From: Haloterrigena gelatinilytica
Lineage (GTDB): Archaea; Halobacteriota; Halobacteria; Halobacteriales; Natrialbaceae
DNA length: 64,000 bases
Assembly (NCBI RefSeq): GCF_013342145.1
Contig: NZ_JABUQZ010000001.1
Coordinates: forward strand, 62,001-126,000
Reading direction: 5' to 3'
In this document: positions 41,513 to 50,894 of the stretch, in pieces
Position numbering within the stretch: position 1 is the stretch's first letter
Layout of the letters: each line of letters starts with the position of its first letter
Translations under genes and position numbers: made by a program
The notes under the pieces: model-generated
What the model was told of the DNA's origin: nothing
Databases searched by the model: none
What the model saw: the letters and a program-made list of their open reading frames with translations, nothing else

Positions 41513-42784
41513 TCAGGGCTCGCGCAGCGCGACCGCTTCCTCCTCCTCGTCCGGGAACGGGTTCTCGAGGGCGTCCGCTCGCTCCCACTCCGCGTCGGTG
41601 ACCAGACAGTCCTCGAGGGCCGACCGGAGCCTCGCTTCCCGCGTGTCGGTGCCGATGAAGACCAGTTCCGTCCGGCGGTCGCCGTGCTCGTCGTGCCACT
41701 CCAGATCGGGCCGGTTCGAGCGGTACAGGTCGCGGCGAACCTCCGGGAGCGCGGCGATCCAGGGCCCGCGGACGCTCGCGCGGACGGACGGGCCCGCCTG
41801 CGCGACGTCGACTTTGACGTCCCGGCCGGCGATCCACGCGACGCCCTTCGAGCGCACGATGCCGTCGGGGAGGTCGCGTAACACCGCGGCGAACCGCTCG
41901 GGGTGGAAGGGACGGCGCGCTCGGTAGACGAACGAGTCGACGCCGTAGACCTCGTCGGGATGGCGGTGGCGGTGGTGGTCGTCGTGCCCGCCGTGTCCGC
42001 GGTCGCCGCCGTGACCGTGCACGGGATCGGATTCGGCCCCGTCGTCGGCCAGCGCGCGCTGCCAGCCCGCCGCCTCCGCCATGCGGCCGGGATCGAACAG
42101 CCCGACGCCGAGGAGGCGGTCGGGATCAACCGCGCTGAATTCCGTCCGGATCGTCTCGGCCTCGGGTCGGAGCGCCCGGACGAGCGCCTCGGCCTCCTCG
42201 AGTTCCGCGGGCTCGCAGAGATCGGTCTTGTTGAGCACGACGAGGTTCGCGACCTCGAGTTGCTCGATCAGTAGATCCGAGAGGGGACGCGTGTCGTCGG
42301 CGTCGTCGTCCGCCGAGTCGCGTCGACCGCGGCGCTCCGGCACGTCCTCGCCGGCGAAGGTATCGAGGAAGAGCCGGGTGTCGAGGACGGTCACGAGCGC
42401 GTCGAGGTCGTAGCTGGCGGCGACCCGCGAACTGGTCGTAAAGAGCCGCGCGACCGGTTCCGGCTCGGAGATCCCCGAAGCCTCGACGAGCAGGTGGTCG
42501 AACTCGCGCTCGCGGGCCAGTCGGACGACCGCCGTCTCGAGGTCGTCCCGCAGCTCACAGCAGATACAGCCGTTCGAGAGCTCGGCGACGCCGCCCTCGA
42601 CGTCGAGGTCCGATCCCTCGGCGACGAGTTCGGCGTCGACGTTCACGTCGCCCATGTCGTTGACGAGCACGGCCAGGTCGCGGTCGTCTACCGTTCGCAG
42701 GAGGTGGTTCAGCAGCGTCGTCTTCCCCGCGCCGAGTCCCCCCGAGAGCACGGTGACGGGAACGCCGTTCGAATCCGAGTGCAT
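41513..42784 (-). CDS. CobW/COG0523 GTPase with His-rich metal loop
   Basis: 423 residues. Walker A SGGLGAGKTT (14-23); the metal motif GCICC (72-76, CxCC type); VEASGISEP switch; NKTD guanine specificity (VVLNKTDL). A loop near 240-265 (HGHGGDRGHGGHDDHHRHRH) is loaded with His. The CobW_C domain ends the protein (RARRPFHPERFAAVL, then YRSNRPDLEW). It belongs to the ZNG1/YeiR-like metal-transfer GTPases, probably delivering Zn(II). The client protein is unknown. Confidence 0.93.
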   Translation of the reverse strand: MHSDSNGVPVTVLSGGLGAGKTTLLNHLLRTVDDRDLAVLVNDMGDVNVDAELVAEGSDLDVEGGVAELSNGCICCELRDDLETAVVRLAREREFDHLLVEASGISEPEPVARLFTTSSRVAASYDLDALVTVLDTRLFLDTFAGEDVPERRGRRDSADDDADDTRPLSDLLIEQLEVANLVVLNKTDLCEPAELEEAEALVRALRPEAETIRTEFSAVDPDRLLGVGLFDPGRMAEAAGWQRALADDGAESDPVHGHGGDRGHGGHDDHHRHRHPDEVYGVDSFVYRARRPFHPERFAAVLRDLPDGIVRSKGVAWIAGRDVKVDVAQAGPSVRASVRGPWIAALPEVRRDLYRSNRPDLEWHDEHGDRRTELVFIGTDTREARLRSALEDCLVTDAEWERADALENPFPDEEEEAVALREP

Positions 42785-43153
42785 AGGGTGTTATTGTGAC
42801 TCGAGGGCCAAGAACCGTCGTATCGGCGCCGTTCGATCCCGGCGATTCATCTCGATTCGATGCCATTATTAGCGTCCAGTTTCGACTGTTTATTACGGGA
42901 GCTGCGTCGCAGTAAGACACACCACCCGCTCCCGTTTTCACGGCGCAAGTGACCGGAGAGCCGTGACTCCGTCGGAGCGGGCAACGGGCGATCTGTCGTT
43001 TCACGCCGATCTATGTAATTGTTTGGCAGACATTCACCTAACGAAATACATCGCTGTCGCGGGCCCGGCGGTCGGGATGCGTTCGCCGGTCTCGTTCGCG
43101 CGCAATCGCCCGCCGCGACAGCTTTTTGTCTCCGGGCCCGAGCATGACCGACG
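42785..43153. other. Non-coding gap between CobW and ArsA-pair genes
   Basis: About 370 bases with no gene. It has an AT-richer centre (42845-42895) and a small CTGCG-TCGCAG type hairpin at about 42900-42912. CAGCTTTTTGTC near 43117 is the likely promoter of the gene at 43154. No zinc-responsive operator could be recognised. Confidence 0.4.
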
Positions 43154-43450
43154 ATGACACTCGCCGAGCGGATCGCCGCGTTCCGGGCCACCGTCGAAGA
43201 GTGGCTCCGCGGGCTCTACCACGGGATGTTCACCCACCCCGCCTACGAGAAGATCGAGGCCGAAGCCGAGGACACGGAGGACGCGTTCATGCTCGCCTGC
43301 TTCCCCGACGCATTCGGGATCCCCAGTCCCGTCTCCTACTACACGGCCGAACTGCTTCCCTACCTCGAGGACGAGTACGAGGCCTGGGAGCGCCGCATGT
43401 GGGACCGCCAGTCCGTCATCGAACGCAAGGGCCACCAGTATCACTTCTGA
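43154..43450 (+). CDS. Conserved hypothetical protein paired with an ArsA-type ATPase
   Basis: 98 residues: MTLAERIAAFRATVEEWLRGLY, HPAYEKIEAEAEDTEDAFMLACFPDAFGIPSP, YYTAELLPYLEDEYEAWERRMWDR. Rich in Tyr/Trp/Phe and predicted all-alpha, without membrane segments. Its stop is 4 bases before the ATG of the ArsA-type gene, so the two form an operon. The repeated pairing suggests a partner or adaptor of the ATPase, but this is inference from position only. Confidence 0.75.
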   Translation: MTLAERIAAFRATVEEWLRGLYHGMFTHPAYEKIEAEAEDTEDAFMLACFPDAFGIPSPVSYYTAELLPYLEDEYEAWERRMWDRQSVIERKGHQYHF

Positions 43451-43454
43451 GCCA

Positions 43455-44414
43455 ATGACGACCTTCACGTTCTTCGGCGGCAAGGGCGGCGTCGGCAAGA
43501 CGACCGTCTCGAGCGCCTACGCGCTCGAGTGTATCGACGCGGGGCTGGAGACGCTCGTGGTCTCGACGGACCCGGCCCACAGCACGGCCGACGTCTTCGA
43601 CCAGGAGTTCGGCGACGACCCGCGTCCCGTCGAGGGGTACGACGGGCTCTCGGCGATGGAGATCGATCCCGAACGGGAGGTCCAGGATCACCTCCAGGAG
43701 CTGCGCCGGCAACTGAACGCCCAGCTCTCGGCGGCGATGGTCAACGAGGTCGAACTGCAACTCGAGATGGCCCACCAGACGCCGGGGGCCTACGAGGCCG
43801 CGCTGTTCGACCGCTTCGTCGAGGTGATGCGCACGGCAGACGACTACGATCGAGTCGTCTTCGACACCTCGCCGACCGGCTCGACGCTGCGGCTGCTCGC
43901 CTTGCCGGACCTGCTCGAGCGCTGGATCGATCGCTTGATGGACAAACGCGAGCGCAGCATCGACCTCTACGAGAAGGCCGCGATCGGGAACCAGGAACCC
44001 CGCCGCGTGATGGAGGGCGATCCGATCCTCGCGCGCCTGCAGGGACGCAAGGAGCGCTTCGAGTTCGCCGGCGAGGTGTTACGCGAGGACGCCGCCTTCT
44101 ACCTGGTGATGAACCCGGACGAACTCTCGATCCGGGAGACGGCCCGCTCGCTCGAGACGTTAGCCGAGGCCGACCTGCCGGTGCGCGGACTGGTCGTCAA
44201 CCGGCTGACGCCCGAGCCGGAACCCCACGAGGAGGGCCGCGGCGCCCGGTATCTCCGTGAACGCGTCGAGACCGAGCGCGACCGCCTCGAGCGCATCGAA
44301 CGGGAGTTCGAACCGCCCGTCGTGGCGACGATCGAGACGCGCGTCGAGGAAGTGCGCGGGAGCCTGCTCGAGGACGTCGCGAGCGACCTCGAGATCGCCG
44401 TCGAAACCGAGTGA
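43455..44414 (+). CDS. ArsA/Get3-family ATPase
   Basis: 319 residues: one ATPase domain with deviant Walker A GGKGGVGKTT (N-terminal), switch I STDPAHSTADVFDQEF, switch II VFDTSPTGSTLRLLALPD, and VVNRL near the base-binding region. Bacterial ArsA has two such domains; a single domain matches Get3-like dimers that target tail-anchored proteins. The Get3 CxxC dimer motif is absent, as are cysteines in the arsenite sites. A protein-targeting role therefore seems likelier than arsenite export, despite the name. Confidence 0.88.
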   Translation: MTTFTFFGGKGGVGKTTVSSAYALECIDAGLETLVVSTDPAHSTADVFDQEFGDDPRPVEGYDGLSAMEIDPEREVQDHLQELRRQLNAQLSAAMVNEVELQLEMAHQTPGAYEAALFDRFVEVMRTADDYDRVVFDTSPTGSTLRLLALPDLLERWIDRLMDKRERSIDLYEKAAIGNQEPRRVMEGDPILARLQGRKERFEFAGEVLREDAAFYLVMNPDELSIRETARSLETLAEADLPVRGLVVNRLTPEPEPHEEGRGARYLRERVETERDRLERIEREFEPPVVATIETRVEEVRGSLLEDVASDLEIAVETE

Positions 44415-44556
44415 CGGCGCCCGGTCGTATTCGGCCGCTGCGCTTACCGTTTCGTTATCGACGCTGACAGAACGCCTCCCGAACCGGAACTTTCCGTTAT
44501 CCCGTCGTTACGGGATCGATCTGTCATAATACACAGACCTACCGCGATCCACAATG

Positions 44557-44568
44557 AATTATATTTAT
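44557..44568 (+). promoter_or_regulatory. TATA-type promoter of cstA
   Basis: ATTATATTTATG lies ~40 bases ahead of ATG 44606 in an AT-rich dip (44520-44575). It is among the best TATA boxes in the window and fits strong, regulated transcription. Confidence 0.6.
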
Positions 44569-44605
44569 GTTCTTCCCGTCCCTCCCGGGCTAGAGAGAGG
44601 GTACC

Positions 44606-46474
44606 ATGGCAGGTGTAATATGGATCGTGGCACTGGTGCTGGTGACGTTTTCCGTCTCGTACGTCGCGTACGGACGGTATCTCTCGCAGTTCGTGGGGTT
44701 AGACGACAGTCGAGAGACGCCGGCACACAAGTACCAAGACGGTCAGGAGTACGTCCCGGCGAAGAAGCCGGTACTACTGGGGCATCACTACTCGAGTATC
44801 GCGGGCGGCGCACCCGTCGTCGGCCCGATCACGGCCGCGCTGGTCTGGGGTTGGGTCCCGGCCGTGCTGTGGGTCGCGATCGGTAATCCGCTGTTGGGTG
44901 CGGTACACGACTTCGTCTCGCTGTCGAGCAGCCTCCGACACGAGGGGAAGTCGATCGGTTACATCATCGGCGAGTACGTCGGGGAGCGCGGCAAGGACAT
45001 GCTGCTGTGGTTCGCGTTCCTGCTGACGATTCTCGTCGTCGCGGTGTTCGCGCTGGTCATCGGCGTCGTGCTGAACGCCTACCCGTCGGCGGCGACCGCG
45101 AGCCTCCTCTACGTCACGCTCGCGTTCGTCTTCGGGGTCTGGCTCTACCAGCTGAACCTCCCGTTCTCGGTCGGGACGGTCGTCTTCGTCGGTGGCGTCT
45201 TCGCGTCGGTCTGGGTCGGTATCCAGTACCCGCTCGCGATCGTCCCCGGCGACTACCCAGCCGGGACGACCGTGCTGTTCGAGTCGACGCCGTTTTTCGT
45301 CCCGTCGCTGCTCGGGAGCGCGAACATCGGTGCGTGGGTACTGGTGATGCTCGTCTACGGCGCGGCGGCGAGCATCCTGCCGGTGTGGATGCTGTTGCAG
45401 CCTCGAGACTACCTCTCGTCGTTCCTCCTGTACGCGGGGGTCGGCGGGAGCCTGCTCGCGGTCATCGTCGGCACGCTCATCACCGGGATGGGTACCGACG
45501 CCGTCCACCCCGAGACCGGCGCGCAACTGACGCTCGACATCACGACGGGAGCCTGGTACGGCTTCCTCGGACAGGGCGGTCCGCTCGCCGAGATGCTTCC
45601 GCTCATGCCGCTGTTCCCGCTGTTGTTCCTGACCATCGCGTGCGGGACGATCAGCGGCTTCCACTCGCTGGTGTCCTCGGGGACGACGGCCAAGCAGTTG
45701 AACAAGGAGACCGACGCCAGACTGATCGGCTACGGCGGCATGCTCGCGGAGGGGCTCCTGGCGGCGGTCGCGCTGTGTGCAGTGACGGTCGTCGCGATCC
45801 CGGCCAGTAGCGGCGGGATCGGACTCGCACTGCCGAACTTCGCGACCGGCGGCGGCGCCATCCTCACCGCCCTCGGCATTCCGTTCGAGTTCGCCGCACC
45901 GTTCATGGCGCTCGTGCTCGCGAGCTTCCTGCTGACGAGCATGGACACGGCCGTTCGACTGGGCCGGTACATGTTAGAGGAGATCGTCGGCACGCCGGAG
46001 ACGCCGGTCGAGGAGTACGCGGCCAACCGCTACGTCAACACGTCGATCATCGCGGTCGTCGCGTTCTTCCTGCTCGGCAGCGGCCGCTGGGAGGACCTCT
46101 GGACGCTGTTCGGCGGCGCGAACCAGCTGCTGGCGTCGCTGGCGCTGCTGACCGGCACCGTCTGGCTGGCCAACTGGAGCGAGTCCAAGCAGCTGATCTC
46201 CACGGGCGGCCCGATGGCGCTGATGGGCTTTATCACCGTCATCGGCCTCACCTGGACCGGCCTCTACCAGATCCTCGGCGGTCGGCTGCTCGGCATCACC
46301 GCCGACGCCGAGACGACGCTGCTCGGCCAGGCGTCGGCCGTCGTGCAGATCGCCATCATCGCGGTCCTCATCGGGCTGGCGCTGTCGCTGTTCAAGATCG
46401 GCTACGATAACATGCGGACGGCCCGTCGCACGGGCGACGGGGTCGCAGCCGACGCCATCTCGGACGACGACTGA
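44606..46474 (+). CDS. cstA: CstA family (carbon starvation / pyruvate-type) transporter
   Basis: 622 residues with about 16 helices. CstA signatures include SYVAYGRYLSQFVGLDDSRETPA, HHYSSIAGGAPVVGPI, GNPLLGAVHDFVSLSSSLRHEGKSIG, GTISGFHSLVSSGTTAKQL and FGGANQLLASLALL. The E. coli members take up peptides and pyruvate on starvation. A short cytoplasmic acidic tail ends the protein. Start supported by the promoter at 44557. Confidence 0.94.
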   Translation: MAGVIWIVALVLVTFSVSYVAYGRYLSQFVGLDDSRETPAHKYQDGQEYVPAKKPVLLGHHYSSIAGGAPVVGPITAALVWGWVPAVLWVAIGNPLLGAVHDFVSLSSSLRHEGKSIGYIIGEYVGERGKDMLLWFAFLLTILVVAVFALVIGVVLNAYPSAATASLLYVTLAFVFGVWLYQLNLPFSVGTVVFVGGVFASVWVGIQYPLAIVPGDYPAGTTVLFESTPFFVPSLLGSANIGAWVLVMLVYGAAASILPVWMLLQPRDYLSSFLLYAGVGGSLLAVIVGTLITGMGTDAVHPETGAQLTLDITTGAWYGFLGQGGPLAEMLPLMPLFPLLFLTIACGTISGFHSLVSSGTTAKQLNKETDARLIGYGGMLAEGLLAAVALCAVTVVAIPASSGGIGLALPNFATGGGAILTALGIPFEFAAPFMALVLASFLLTSMDTAVRLGRYMLEEIVGTPETPVEEYAANRYVNTSIIAVVAFFLLGSGRWEDLWTLFGGANQLLASLALLTGTVWLANWSESKQLISTGGPMALMGFITVIGLTWTGLYQILGGRLLGITADAETTLLGQASAVVQIAIIAVLIGLALSLFKIGYDNMRTARRTGDGVAADAISDDD

Positions 46475-46622
46475 GTCCGACCGCGACCGCGGTCGGCGAT
46501 TTCGCGGCGGACGCTCCTTTTCCGGCGACTCGAGACCAGGAGAAGTGTACTCGATCAGCGGCCGTTTCGCCCGTCTCGCTTCACCTCGCCGCGCGCTCGA
46601 GTACCGAAGCCGACGATCGGGG

Positions 46623-47264
46623 CTACAGCTGCAGCCGCCGAGAAAGCAGTCCGAGGAGCCCCCTCTCGTCGGTCTCGATCGGATCCCAGAGTCGGAAGGC
46701 GGTCGCGACGTCGGCGTTCTCGCTCGCGACCAGTTCCTCGGCGTCGGGCGCGACGACGGCCAGGTTGATCTCGTAGTGGCCGTGATACCCCCACTTCAGC
46801 AGGGTTCGACCGTCGTATCCGGCGACGCGGTCGCGGATTTCGTCGGGGATCGACGGAGCGACCGCGACGAAGGTGAACTCCGTCGAGAAGTGCTCCTCGT
46901 CGGGCTCGATCCAGTCGTCGGCCAGCCGCTCGCCGAGGTCGACGAACCGATCGAGCGCCCGATCGTCGACCGCGTCGACGCGCCTGACGAACAGGTGTTC
47001 GGTCGACTCGTGTTCGGCCAGCGAGAGCGCGGGGTGGAGGAAGTGCTTCCTGTTCACCAGTTCCATCCGTCCGTACAGCGCGAACCGCTCGCCCTCGACG
47101 GCGTAGTCCTTCTCGAGGTCGTAGTTGTGAAACAGCCGGTCGCTGACCCGGTCGACGTACTCGTCGTCCCAGTCGGGGACCGCCTCGAGAGCGGCGTCAC
47201 CGGTCGACTCGGCCGCGGGCTCGAGCGACTCGGCCTCGTCGGGGTCGCGCGTGCTGTCACTCAT
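46623..47264 (-). CDS. Conserved-type hypothetical haloarchaeal protein
   Basis: 213 residues from MSDSTRDPDEAES. The first 40 residues are acidic and disordered; the rest is a compact alpha/beta domain (DRLFHNYDLEKDYAVEGERFALYGRMEL, KWGYHGHYEINLAVVAPD) rich in aromatics. No recognised motif; KHFLHPALSLAEHEST contains several His that could bind metal. It is convergent with cstA. The frame stays open to 47363, but the added part is non-family-like. Confidence 0.6.
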   Translation of the reverse strand: MSDSTRDPDEAESLEPAAESTGDAALEAVPDWDDEYVDRVSDRLFHNYDLEKDYAVEGERFALYGRMELVNRKHFLHPALSLAEHESTEHLFVRRVDAVDDRALDRFVDLGERLADDWIEPDEEHFSTEFTFVAVAPSIPDEIRDRVAGYDGRTLLKWGYHGHYEINLAVVAPDAEELVASENADVATAFRLWDPIETDERGLLGLLSRRLQL

Positions 47265-47446
47265 GCGAGTCACCGGATCGGGCGTCGCGTGTCGGCTGCC
47301 GGTCGGGACCGGCCGTCGCGACTCGAGGGCTGTCCATGCGTCCTGATGGCACGACACGTCCAAAAGTCCGTCGGCACCGCCGTCCGCGCGAACCGCCGCT
47401 CCAACAGGACTTAAGAGTCGAGCGGCCCTATTACGGGTGATCGATA

Positions 47447-47671
47447 ATGACTAACGACCGCGAAGCGTGCGGCCGCTGCTCGGTGTCTGTCGCAGTCGAC
47501 GTCGCGAACGAGGACCGGGACGACGACGAACGGACCGCTCGCAATCCGCACGAGGAGGGCCGCATCGAGGTCGACGAGACCGAACTGAAAACGCTGTCGC
47601 CGGACGGCTGGATCGCCGACCTCTCGAGTCGGTTGAACGACGCGGCCCAGCGCGTGATCTGGCGGCGGTAA
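47447..47671 (+). CDS. Small hypothetical protein (74 aa)
   Basis: Starts MTNDREACGRCSVSVAVDVANE (a C-x2-C pair at positions 8 and 11), has an acidic middle (EDRDDDERTARNPHEEGRIEVDE) and ends with an amphipathic helix (LSSRLNDAAQRVIWRR). A TATA-like ACTTAAGAG lies ~35 bases upstream (47409-47417). Not recognised, but composition is haloarchaeal and the frame has a clean start and stop. Confidence 0.5.
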   Translation: MTNDREACGRCSVSVAVDVANEDRDDDERTARNPHEEGRIEVDETELKTLSPDGWIADLSSRLNDAAQRVIWRR

Positions 47672-47695
47672 GCGGGTCCCGGCGTCGCGTCCGGC

Positions 47696-48277
47696 TCAGA
47701 ATACTGCCACCGCGACGAGGACGAGCGCGGCGATCACCGCTCCGAGGACCACTCCGGAGGCCTGCAGCGCTTCCGCCGCGATCGCGAGCAGAAGGGCGAC
47801 GATCGCTCCGAGCCCTGCGACCGACCGGCGCTGCCCGTTCGGGGACGCCTCGCGGTCCGCTCGATCGGGCTCCGCGTCCGTCGGGGCCGTCGTCGCCTCG
47901 AGATACGGCCGAAACGACTCGAGTCGCTCGGTCGGCCGCACGATGCCGCGCGGCTTGTCGTACTCGATGACGCCGGCCGTGTCGAGTTTCGGCAGGTGTG
48001 ACTGGTAGAGCGGGATGTAGACGCGCTGGCGCTGCGCGGAGGTGAGTTCGGCCACGGTCGTCTTGTGTTCCCGCGCGGCGACGTGTTCGGCGACGTCGCG
48101 CATCTTGACGGGACCGTCTCTTTCCAGCAGGTATCGGATCGACTCCCGCCGTCGGAAGGTCTGGAGGATGTGGAACGTTTCGTCGGGGGAGAGGGCTGCG
48201 GACGCTTCGGCTTCCGATTCACCGGTCTCGCTGTCGGAAGCGTTCGGCGGATGCACGGGGCGGTCTGTAACTGACAT
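47696..48277 (-). CDS. DUF7344-type winged-helix regulator with membrane tail
   Basis: 193 residues from MSVTDRPVHPPN. An acidic, disordered N-terminus leads into a wHTH (LSPDETFHILQTFRRRESIRYLLERDG, then MRDVAEHVAAREHKTTVAELTSAQRQRVYIPLYQSHLPKLDTAGVI). Two C-terminal membrane helices follow (SVAGLGAIVALLLAIAAEALQASG; VVLGAVIAALVLVAVAVF). This family is haloarchaea-specific and poorly characterised; a membrane-tethered transcription regulator is the likely role. TATACAATAAAG just upstream on the minus strand is its promoter. Confidence 0.85.
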   Translation of the reverse strand: MSVTDRPVHPPNASDSETGESEAEASAALSPDETFHILQTFRRRESIRYLLERDGPVKMRDVAEHVAAREHKTTVAELTSAQRQRVYIPLYQSHLPKLDTAGVIEYDKPRGIVRPTERLESFRPYLEATTAPTDAEPDRADREASPNGQRRSVAGLGAIVALLLAIAAEALQASGVVLGAVIAALVLVAVAVF

Positions 48278-48566
48278 ACTGCTCACTCGAGTAGGCGAAT
48301 CGGACCGACCTAAACTTTATTGTATAGCGTTAATGTTGGGACAATAAAGATATCTCTCGGAGTTCTCCCGTCGGGGTGGTCGAATCGATCGTCCGACGGA
48401 ACGAAACGACTCACGAACCCGCGCCGTCCGGCCTCGATCCGCTACGAGATTCCGCTACGCCACGCGCCGTCTCTCGGGCGGTCGGGGCGTCCGCTCCACT
48501 GGCGTCGGCACCCGACTCGAACGGAGTGCGTCGTCGCTGATCGACGTCGCATCCACCGGTCGGTGG

Positions 48567-48902
48567 TCATTCGGATCCCTCCGCGCCGTCCCCGTCGCGG
48601 TCCGATCGCACCTCGAGGTACCCGCGACTGGAAACGGTGATTCGAAACCCGCGAGCGGCGAACGAGATCGAGCGCCGATCCGCGGTCTCGGCGGGCTCGG
48701 ACGGCGACAGGAGCCGGTCGAGCGCATCGGGGTCGATCACGTCGTACAGCGGCGCGTCGAATCCGCCGTCGGAGAGGGAGTCGAGCGCCGAGACGACGGC
48801 GAGGCTCGGCGGCGTCGTCCCCGCGTCGTAGGCGATCCGATAGGTGTCCGTTTTCGGCTCGTACTCGAGCGTCTCGATGGCGTCGGGCGTTCCCCCCGTC
48901 AT
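48567..48902 (-). CDS. HalOD1 output-domain protein
   Basis: 111 residues matching the halobacterial output domain 1: TYRIAYDAGTTPPSLAVVSALDSLSD, APLYDVIDPDALDRLLS, ISFAARGFRITVSSRGYLEV. HalOD1 often ends sensor or receiver proteins, but here it stands alone. Its ATG overlaps the TGA of the upstream Lrp gene (ATGA), so the two are translationally coupled and probably functionally linked. Confidence 0.87.
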   Translation of the reverse strand: MTGGTPDAIETLEYEPKTDTYRIAYDAGTTPPSLAVVSALDSLSDGGFDAPLYDVIDPDALDRLLSPSEPAETADRRSISFAARGFRITVSSRGYLEVRSDRDGDGAEGSE

Positions 48903-49372
48903 TCCGGCTCGTCGACGAGTTGTTCGCCGAAGTGATCGAACGGCTGTCTGTGCGAACTCTTGAACACCTTCGAGTCGGCGATCGAGAGACCGATCGCGCT
49001 CAACTCGTCGCTGACGCGAGCGATGTCGTCGGTATCCGTCCCGACGGCTTCGATCCGAACGTTCTCCGTCCCGTCGAGAACTTCCTGAACGCTCACGACG
49101 CCGCTTACGTTTCTGGCCGCTTCGGCGAGCGCGTTCCGTTCGACGCCGGGAGCGCCGCAGACGAAGAGCACGTGTAACTGGAGCCCCGCGTTATCGTAGT
49201 CGATTTCCGGATAGTAGCCCCTGATGACGCCCTCGTCTTCCAGCCGCTCGATGCGATTCCGAACCGTGCTGGCCGACACGCCGATTCGATCCGCCATCTC
49301 GCGCGTCGTGATCTGCCGAGAGTTATGTTGCAGTACGTACAGAACCCCCTTGCTAACGTCATCTAACTCCAT
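48899..49372 (-). CDS. Lrp/AsnC-family regulator coupled to a HalOD1 protein
   Basis: 157 residues. HTH (GVLYVLQHNSRQITTREMADRIGVSASTVRNRIERLEDEGVI), then a RAM-like domain with DYDNAGLQLHVLFVCGAP and ENVRIEAVGTDTDDIARVSDEL. It is predicted to bind its own promoter and sense an amino acid or other small ligand. It overlaps the HalOD1 gene by 4 bases. The promoter lies in the AT-rich stretch 49380-49440. Confidence 0.9.
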   Translation of the reverse strand: MELDDVSKGVLYVLQHNSRQITTREMADRIGVSASTVRNRIERLEDEGVIRGYYPEIDYDNAGLQLHVLFVCGAPGVERNALAEAARNVSGVVSVQEVLDGTENVRIEAVGTDTDDIARVSDELSAIGLSIADSKVFKSSHRQPFDHFGEQLVDEPE

Positions 49373-49694
49373 GAATCACGATTTTGCAGTACTCGCACCC
49401 TGGGATCATATTTTCCCCAAAATACGACGGTATGATTTACAATCAGCAATCGACGGATGAAAATAGACGGCGCACGACTGACGGAACTGTATTCTTCGCA
49501 ACCATATAGTACCGTAAAAACGAATGTACAGATAGATATCGTGTCGAAGCCCCGTCCTGCCGGCCGCTGGCGACGGACGCGAACTGATCGCAGCGAGTCG
49601 CCGAACGGAGACGGTGCTCGTCACGAATCGTCGACGTACCGTTCGTCTCGCAGCGAAACGCGGACCGCACCGTCTCGAGGCGCCGACCGGGCGC
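49373..49694. other. AT-rich non-coding gap with the Lrp promoter
   Basis: About 320 bases between ychF (end) and the Lrp gene (start), both on the minus strand. The stretch 49380-49545 is AT-rich; a minus-strand GAAAATATGATC (complement of 49410-49421) is the best TATA box for the Lrp-HalOD1 operon. No gene is supportable. Confidence 0.5.
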
Positions 49695-50894
49695 TCAGTT
49701 CGTCGTGATGATCTCGATCACGTCGCGGGACTCGACCTCGTAGTCCTTGCCGAGCTGGCGGTTCGTCCGGCAGTCGATGGCGTGCAGGAAGCCGTCGCCG
49801 ATGTCGGAGTGGAGGCTGTACGCGAAGTCCTCGGCCGTCGAGTTCGGCGGAATCAGGTAGCAGTCGGGCAGCACCTCGCCGCGTTCGTTTCCGAGTCCGT
49901 TCGCGCCGCCGGGGAACACCGGCACGACGCCGAGCACGTCGAACAGCGCGGTCTCGAGGGCCGCCTGGACGCCCGTCGCGCCGTACTCGGAGAGGAACTC
50001 GCGGATCTGTTCTAAGCCCTGCTCCTGGTCGCCCGAAATATCGCCCGTGATCTCGAAGTCGGCGTCGCCGGGGCGGTAGTCGACGACGTCGGCCTTGTCG
50101 GCCGATTTCAGGGCCTTCTCGGCGTGGGCGCTGCAGGGGACGATCGTCAGGTGGTCGTACTCGGGATCGTTCGCGATCTCCTCGTAGTTTTCCTGTGCCT
50201 CGGGGGTGTCCATCTTGTTCGCCGCGATGACCATCGGCTTGGTCTCCGTGCGGATCTCGCGCGCGAGCGCGAGTTTGTCCTCGTCGTCCCAAACCGCGGG
50301 GTCGAAGCCGACGTCCGTCCGCCGAATCAGGCGCTTGATCTCGTCCTCGTTCGTCTTGAACGCGCTCATCTGCTCGGCGAGCTCTTCCTCGATGGCGTCG
50401 TCCTCGGTGGTATACCCGGACTCGTACCGGTTGATACCCTTCTCCAAGACGTCGAGATACCACTGATCGAGTTCCTCCTCGAGGAAGGCGATGTCCTTCC
50501 GGGGGTCGTGGTCCTCGGTGGGTTCGCCCTCGAGGTCGGTCTGTCCCGAGAAGTCGACGACGTGGACGAGCACGTCGGTCTCGTTCAGGTCACTGAGGAA
50601 CTGGTTGCCCAGCCCCGCGCCCTCGTGGGCGCCGGGGATGAGGCCGGCGACGTCGACGAGTTTCGTCGGGACGAACCGGGTCCCGTGGTCGCAGTAGCCG
50701 ACGTTGGGGGTACACTCCTCGTCGAACTCGGGGGCCGCACAGTCGACGCGGACGTAGGCTTCGCCCACGCTGGGGTCGATGGTCGTGAACGGGTACGCGC
50801 CCTCGGGCACGTCGTTCATCGTCGCGGCATTGAAGAAGGAGGACTTGCCGACAGACGGTTTGCCGACGAGTCCGATCCGGTAACTCGCACTCAT
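49695..50894 (-). CDS. ychF: YchF/OLA1-type redox-regulated ATPase (Obg family)
   Basis: 399 residues. G1 GLVGKPSVGKSSFFNA, G3 DVAGLIPGAHEGAGLGNQFL, and NKMD-like AANKMDTPE. OLA1/YchF members prefer ATP because of changes in G4. A coiled-coil insert (EEELDQWYLDVLEKGINRYE) is followed by a C-terminal TGS domain (VFPGGANGLGNERGEVLPDCYLIPPNSTAEDFA). It binds ribosomes and acts in translation and stress response. Confidence 0.95.
   Translation of the reverse strand: MSASYRIGLVGKPSVGKSSFFNAATMNDVPEGAYPFTTIDPSVGEAYVRVDCAAPEFDEECTPNVGYCDHGTRFVPTKLVDVAGLIPGAHEGAGLGNQFLSDLNETDVLVHVVDFSGQTDLEGEPTEDHDPRKDIAFLEEELDQWYLDVLEKGINRYESGYTTEDDAIEEELAEQMSAFKTNEDEIKRLIRRTDVGFDPAVWDDEDKLALAREIRTETKPMVIAANKMDTPEAQENYEEIANDPEYDHLTIVPCSAHAEKALKSADKADVVDYRPGDADFEITGDISGDQEQGLEQIREFLSEYGATGVQAALETALFDVLGVVPVFPGGANGLGNERGEVLPDCYLIPPNSTAEDFAYSLHSDIGDGFLHAIDCRTNRQLGKDYEVESRDVIEIITTN

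Noticed and set aside
43455-44414. Arsenite-pump role for the ArsA-like ATPase in tandem with arsR/arsM
   Set aside because: It is 37 kb from the arsenic genes, has one domain only and lacks the arsenite-binding cysteines.
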